Origin: an uncultured Eisenbergiella sp.
GTDB lineage: Bacteria; Bacillota; Clostridia; Lachnospirales; Lachnospiraceae
DNA: 64,000 nucleotides
Direction of reading: 5' to 3'
NCBI GenBank assembly: GCA_910585455.1
Contig: CAJUEL010000009.1
Coordinates: 60,259-124,258 of the forward strand
Both the position numbers and the translations under genes were made by a program. Shown in pieces: positions 60,388-64,000 of the stretch (position 1 is its first letter; each line of letters begins with the position of its first letter). Under the pieces are notes generated by a model. The model made no database searches. It was given only the letters and a program-made list of their open reading frames with translations, and was not told the origin of the DNA.

Positions 60388-61650
60388 TTACAGTGCCTGT
60401 TCCAGATCTGCAATGATATCCGCCACGTTTTCGATGCCCACGGAGAGGCGGATCAGATCGGGCGCAACGCCCGCTTCCTTTAACTGCGCATCGTTCATCT
60501 GCCTGTGGGTATGGCTCGCCGGATGGAGCACACAGGTGCGGGCGTCCGCCACATGAGTGACAATCGCCGCAAGCTTTAAGCGGTCCATCATTTCCTCCGC
60601 CGCCTTCCTGCCGCCCTTTAATCCGAAGGAGATGACGCCGCAGGTGCCGTTTGGCATATATTTCTGTGCCAGCTCATAATATTTGCTGCCTGCAAGCCCC
60701 GGATAATTGACCCAGGCGACCTTTTCATGCTGCTCCAAAAACTGCGCGGTTGCCAGCGCGTTTTCGCAATGGCGCGGCATGCGCAGATGCAGCGTTTCCA
60801 GGCCGATATTTAAAAGAAACGCGTTCTGCGGAGACTGGATCGAACCCAGGTCCCGCATCAGCTGCGCGGTCGCTTTCTGGATGTATGCCGCCTTTCCGAA
60901 TTTTTCGGCATAAACGATGCCATGATAGGACTCATCCGGCGTGCACAGCCCCGGGAATTTGTCCGCATGGGCCATCCAGTCGAAATTGCCGGAATCCACG
61001 ATCGCGCCGCCCACGCACATCGCGTGCCCATCCATGTATTTTGTGGTGGAATGGGTCACAATATCCGCACCCCACCGAAACGGATTGCAGTTGATCGGCG
61101 TCGGGAAAGTATTGTCCACAATCAAAGGAACATTGTGGGCATGTGCCGCCCTGGCAAATTTTTCAATATCCAGTACCACGAGGGCAGGATTGGCGATCGT
61201 CTCCGCCAGCACACATTTCGTGTTGGGCAAAAATGCCTGGCAGAGCGTCTCGTAATCCGAATCCGGATCCACCACGGTACAGGAAATTCCCATCTTTTTC
61301 ATAGTGACGGTCAAAAGGTTAAAGGTCCCGCCATATACGGTGGAGGATAAAAGCACATGGTCCCCCGCTTCGCAGATATTAAATACCGCATAATAATTGG
61401 CTGCCTGTCCGGAGGACGTGAGCATGGCCGCCACGCCGCCCTCCAGCTCGCATATTTTCTGCGCAACACAGTCATTGGTGGGATTGGCCAGCCGGGTATA
61501 AAAATAACCGCCCTCCTCCAGATCAAACAGACGTCCCATCTGATCAGAGGTTTCATATTTATAGGTCGTGCTCTGGTAAATCGGCAGCACGCGCGGCTCC
61601 CCGTTTTTGGGCTTCCAGCCGGACTGGATACAGATTGTTTCCTTGTTCAT
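60388..61650 (-). CDS. O-acetylhomoserine sulfhydrylase (homocysteine synthase)
   Basis: 420 aa. Cys/Met metabolism PLP enzyme. The PLP lysine is in THSTTKYMDGH, with YTRLANPTND near the N-terminus, SSTVYGGTFNLL and the C-terminal HPASHTHRQMND (MetY-type). It would form homocysteine from O-acetylhomoserine and sulfide; cystathionine gamma-synthase or -lyase activity is possible. AGGGG is nine bases before the ATG at 61650. A possible folded leader lies at 61670-61709; no SAM riboswitch is seen. Confidence 0.9.
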   Translation of the reverse strand: MNKETICIQSGWKPKNGEPRVLPIYQSTTYKYETSDQMGRLFDLEEGGYFYTRLANPTNDCVAQKICELEGGVAAMLTSSGQAANYYAVFNICEAGDHVLLSSTVYGGTFNLLTVTMKKMGISCTVVDPDSDYETLCQAFLPNTKCVLAETIANPALVVLDIEKFARAAHAHNVPLIVDNTFPTPINCNPFRWGADIVTHSTTKYMDGHAMCVGGAIVDSGNFDWMAHADKFPGLCTPDESYHGIVYAEKFGKAAYIQKATAQLMRDLGSIQSPQNAFLLNIGLETLHLRMPRHCENALATAQFLEQHEKVAWVNYPGLAGSKYYELAQKYMPNGTCGVISFGLKGGRKAAEEMMDRLKLAAIVTHVADARTCVLHPASHTHRQMNDAQLKEAGVAPDLIRLSVGIENVADIIADLEQAL

Positions 61651-61669
61651 TTCAGATTCCCCCTGCCTG

Positions 61670-61709
61670 CTTTGGCGGACATTTCATCCGCATGGACAAA
61701 AGTCCAAAG
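61670..61709 (-). other. Possible small folded leader upstream of metY-like gene
   Basis: CTTTGG and CCAAAG enclose GCGGA-N7-TCCGC and GGAC-N4-GTCC in 40 bases. The stems partly compete, since GGAC/GTCC uses the same bases as the outer arms. It lies between yebC and the sulfhydrylase gene, about 20 bases before its start. It may be a terminator, an attenuator or chance. Confidence 0.35.
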
Positions 61710-61723
61710 TCACCTTCCAACCC

Positions 61724-62455
61724 TTATTCCTCATCCCAGTTGTGATATACTGCCTGCACATCATCGTCATCGTCCAAAAGATCCAGCGTCCTCTGCAGGC
61801 TCTTCAATGCCGCCTCGTCGGTCAGCTGTACATAATTCTGCGGGATCATGGTCACTTCCGCCTGCGCCATCGCAATGCCTTCCTTCTCCAGCGCCTGCCG
61901 TACCTCTTCAAAGCTGTCCGGATCGGTCAGCACCTCAAAGCTGTCCTCTTCCTCGGAAAAATCCTCCGCTCCCGCATCCAGGGCGAGCATCATCAGATCG
62001 TCCGCTTCCAGCTCGCATTCTTCCTTGTCAATGATGATCTGTCCCTTCTTATCGAACATAAAGGATACGCAGCCCGGCGTACCGATATTGCCGTTTCCCT
62101 TGGAAAATGCGCTTCTCACATTCGCCGCAGTCCTGTTTTTATTGTCTGTCAGCGCGTCCACGATGATCGCAATGCCGTTGGGACCATACCCTTCATAGGT
62201 GACATATTCGTAATTGACATTCCCCACATCCCCGGCCGCTTTCTTAATGCCTCTGTCAATGGTATCGTTGGGCATGTTGTTCGCCTTCGCCTTCGCAACA
62301 ACCTGCGCAAGCTTGAAATTATTGGCGGGATCCGGACCGCCCTCTTTGACCGCTACCGCAATCTCTCTTCCGATAATGGTAAAAATCTTGCCCTTCGCGG
62401 CATCATTTTTTTCCTTCTTATGCTTGATGTTTGCAAATTTTGAATGTCCTGACAT
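61724..62455 (-). CDS. YebC/PmpR family protein
   Basis: 243 aa. N-terminal MSGHSKFANIKHKKEKNDAAKGKIF is the invariable start of this family; YEGYGPNGIAIIVDALTDNKNRT and FMFDKKGQI are also conserved. Members were called transcription regulators, but recent work assigns at least some to relieving ribosome stalling at polyproline (TACO1-like). The ATG at 62455 has GAGGAG nine bases upstream. It follows the CorC-like gene by 13 bases. Confidence 0.95.
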   Translation of the reverse strand: MSGHSKFANIKHKKEKNDAAKGKIFTIIGREIAVAVKEGGPDPANNFKLAQVVAKAKANNMPNDTIDRGIKKAAGDVGNVNYEYVTYEGYGPNGIAIIVDALTDNKNRTAANVRSAFSKGNGNIGTPGCVSFMFDKKGQIIIDKEECELEADDLMMLALDAGAEDFSEEEDSFEVLTDPDSFEEVRQALEKEGIAMAQAEVTMIPQNYVQLTDEAALKSLQRTLDLLDDDDDVQAVYHNWDEE

Positions 62456-62468
62456 GTTCTCTTTCTCC

Positions 62469-63869
62469 TCATTCTTCCTTTTTCGTCTCAACCTTTTGGG
62501 TCTCCGCCATTTTATGGACGGCAGTCTCTATATGTCTGGTCACAAGAACCTGACTGATCATTTTATTTTCCACCGATAATATTTTAAAATTATAGCCGTC
62601 CACCGTCGTGTCGAACTGCTCGTCTACATTCGGGATATGCTCCAGCTTTGCAATCAGAAATCCGTTGATTGTCTCAAACTCCTCTTCGTCAAAGGTGATG
62701 CCAAAGCGATCCTCCAGATCATCAAGGCGGGTCTTGCCGTCTATCACGTACTCATTCTGCCCCTTTTCCTCGATCCAGATTTCCTCGTCATCATACTCGT
62801 CCAGAATATTGCCGACGATCTCCTCCAAAATATCCTCCATGGCAATCAGTCCGGAGGTCTGTCCGTACTCGTCCACCACGATGACCATCTGCAGCTTCAT
62901 GGACTGCATCGTTTTAAACAGCGCGTCAATCTTGCGCGTTTCCGGAATAAACCTGACATCGCGCAAAAGCCCGGCGATCTCACACAGGGGCTTTTCGCCT
63001 TCAATCTGCGCGCGTCTACGCAGCGCATCCTTCAAATGCAGGATGCCGATAATATGATCGATGTTTTCATCATAGACCGGATATCGGCTGTTATTGCCCT
63101 CCAGCATGAATTCCACGGCTTCCCCGAAAGGGGTCTGCCCGTCTATCGCCACAATATCCCTGCGGTTGGTCATGATGTCTGTGGCTTCCTTGTCCCCGAA
63201 TTCAAAGATGTTGGAGATCATCTGCGCCTCACTCGCCTGAATGACGCCCTGCTCATGTCCCTCATTGACCATGGAGATGATTTCATCCTCCGTCACGTCA
63301 TTGTGGTCATCGTCCGGCCGGATGCCCAAAAGCCGCAGTACCCCCACCGATGTCACAGCCACAAGCGCGGTAAACGGCATCAAAAGCGTCCGAAGGCCCC
63401 ATACAATATTGACCAGGGCATACGCCCATTTTTCCGGCTTCCGCGCCGCAAGCTTCTTGGGCAGCAGCACGCCGAAAACCAGCAATATGTAGAGGATCAG
63501 CAAAATTGCCACGAAAAACGTCACGGCAGGATAAAAATAATAAAAGAAGCGATATGCCTCTTCTACCCTGTCCGGTATCGCAGTCTGCAAAAAGGCGCGC
63601 AGCAACGTGCGGATGCTCCGCAGAAAAAAGCTTCCCACCATCAGGTTCACAAACGTGATGATGACCTGCACCATGTTCACATAACTTTCCATGCCGTGTA
63701 TCAGGCGGCACAGCCTTGAGGCCTTTTTATTGCCTTCCTCGAGGGCTTTGCGCTCCTCTTCTTTTACATTGAGGTACTGCAATGCAGAACCGAATCCATA
63801 GATTGCCGCATCTAAAATTATGAGCAGTATGAGCAGCAATATACTGGCAGTAGGACCAGCTTCGTCCAT
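62469..63869 (-). CDS. CorC/HlyC-like transporter-associated protein (CNNM plus CBS)
   Basis: 466 aa. Four hydrophobic helices in the CNNM/DUF21 domain (about residues 1-190), two CBS domains (about 205-330, with VDEYGQTSGLIAMEDILEEIVGNI in parts) and a C-terminal CorC_HlyC domain (about 350-440). Related proteins act in magnesium/cobalt efflux; hemolysin-family names are historical. AAGGAG is eight bases before the ATG at 63869, and a good promoter lies 24-52 bases upstream. Confidence 0.92.
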   Translation of the reverse strand: MDEAGPTASILLLILLIILDAAIYGFGSALQYLNVKEEERKALEEGNKKASRLCRLIHGMESYVNMVQVIITFVNLMVGSFFLRSIRTLLRAFLQTAIPDRVEEAYRFFYYFYPAVTFFVAILLILYILLVFGVLLPKKLAARKPEKWAYALVNIVWGLRTLLMPFTALVAVTSVGVLRLLGIRPDDDHNDVTEDEIISMVNEGHEQGVIQASEAQMISNIFEFGDKEATDIMTNRRDIVAIDGQTPFGEAVEFMLEGNNSRYPVYDENIDHIIGILHLKDALRRRAQIEGEKPLCEIAGLLRDVRFIPETRKIDALFKTMQSMKLQMVIVVDEYGQTSGLIAMEDILEEIVGNILDEYDDEEIWIEEKGQNEYVIDGKTRLDDLEDRFGITFDEEEFETINGFLIAKLEHIPNVDEQFDTTVDGYNFKILSVENKMISQVLVTRHIETAVHKMAETQKVETKKEE

Positions 63870-63892
63870 ATGATCAACTCCTTTTCCCGCCT

Positions 63893-63921
63893 ATCATATC
63901 ATTTCTGCAGGCAAACGTCAA
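63893..63921 (-). promoter_or_regulatory. Sigma-A promoter upstream of the CorC-like gene
   Basis: On the minus strand TTGACG (63921-63916) and TATGAT (63898-63893) are spaced by 17 bases, followed by the ribosome binding site about 15 bases later. It probably drives the CorC-like gene and yebC. Confidence 0.85.
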
Positions 63922-64000
63922 GCTTTCCTGCAGCTTCTGAAAATAGCTGTTAAATGAAAAATTAAATTCCACTCCCCGCTGAATTTAGTCTTACAATCCA
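63922..64000. other. Window-edge intergenic stretch
   Basis: A+T-rich DNA upstream of the promoter at 63893-63921. No reading frame, hairpin or repeat is seen up to the window end. Confidence 0.5.

Noticed and set aside
1..64000. tRNA, rRNA, insertion sequences, prophage or replication origin
   Set aside because: No cloverleaf-like segments with TTCRA loops, no rRNA-like stretches, no transposase or integrase, and no DnaA-box cluster were noticed. This was by reading only; a tRNAscan or ISfinder search would settle it.

Overview
The window looks like a chromosome segment of an anaerobic, Gram-positive, probably spore-forming member of the Clostridia, most likely Lachnospiraceae. Evidence seen in the sequence: strong GGAGG-type ribosome binding sites, base composition near 50% G+C in the core genes, SepF, MinCDE and MreBCD elongation genes together, sporulation-class genes (YqfC/YqfD, a SpoIIIE/FtsK translocase, a SpoVB/MurJ-like flippase), DUF4321, DUF896, and an NfnAB-type ferredoxin:NADP oxidoreductase typical of fermenters. 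Species-level identity is not claimed. No rRNA, tRNA, transposase, integrase or CRISPR array was seen.

Layout. Nearly everything is on the minus strand, so the biological order runs from high to low coordinates. 63.9-59.2 kb: CorC-like membrane protein (with a consensus promoter), YebC, an O-acetylhomoserine sulfhydrylase, a small acidic protein, a ClpP-like TepA protease and FtsK/SpoIIIE. 56.3-49.1 kb: one-carbon enzymes (Fhs, FolD), a zinc-ribbon/TPR surface protein, NfnA/NfnB and a zinc-ribbon membrane protein. 49.0-43.1 kb: RlmH, YqfC, YqfD, PhoH, YbeY, a flippase and a small membrane-anchored protein. 43.0-37.1 kb: an accessory block with the only large plus-strand gene. 37.1-29.4 kb: two flavoproteins, proline genes proB/proA with DUF896 and 5-formyl-THF cyclo-ligase, Tag glycosylase and a nucleoside phosphorylase. 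29.3-28.6 kb: a MNT/HEPN toxin-antitoxin-like pair. 28.6-18.9 kb: PepT, a HipA-like kinase fused in frame to MiaB, MutS, MutL, MiaA and a methionine gamma-lyase-like PLP enzyme. 17.4-6.7 kb: DUF4321, RadC, MreB-MreC-MreD-PBP2-MinC-MinD-MinE-RodA-MgsA-DacA, a cell-shape and division-site operon. 6.6-0.8 kb: a small P-loop protein, a membrane-fusion-like protein, YggS, SepF, AroB, LspA and RluD, then a truncated unknown gene at the window edge.

The most interesting part is the 37-43 kb accessory block. An Abi_2/AbiF-like HEPN protein (R-x4-H motif) is sandwiched between two copies of a 51-nt sequence (50/51 identical, same orientation). Each copy has a -10-like box just before it and its own, unrelated-sequence intrinsic terminator just after it, so each looks like a complete ~80-nt non-coding RNA gene. 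The upstream copy ends at a terminator immediately before the toxin-like gene's ribosome binding site, the architecture of a type III toxin-antitoxin system. Next to it are a Mef-like MFS exporter with a consensus promoter, an 11-codon leader peptide and competing attenuator stems; an XRE-type membrane regulator behind a perfect 13+13 bp palindrome; a ~300-bp long inverted repeat; and members of a dispersed palindromic repeat family that also sits between mutS and mutL.
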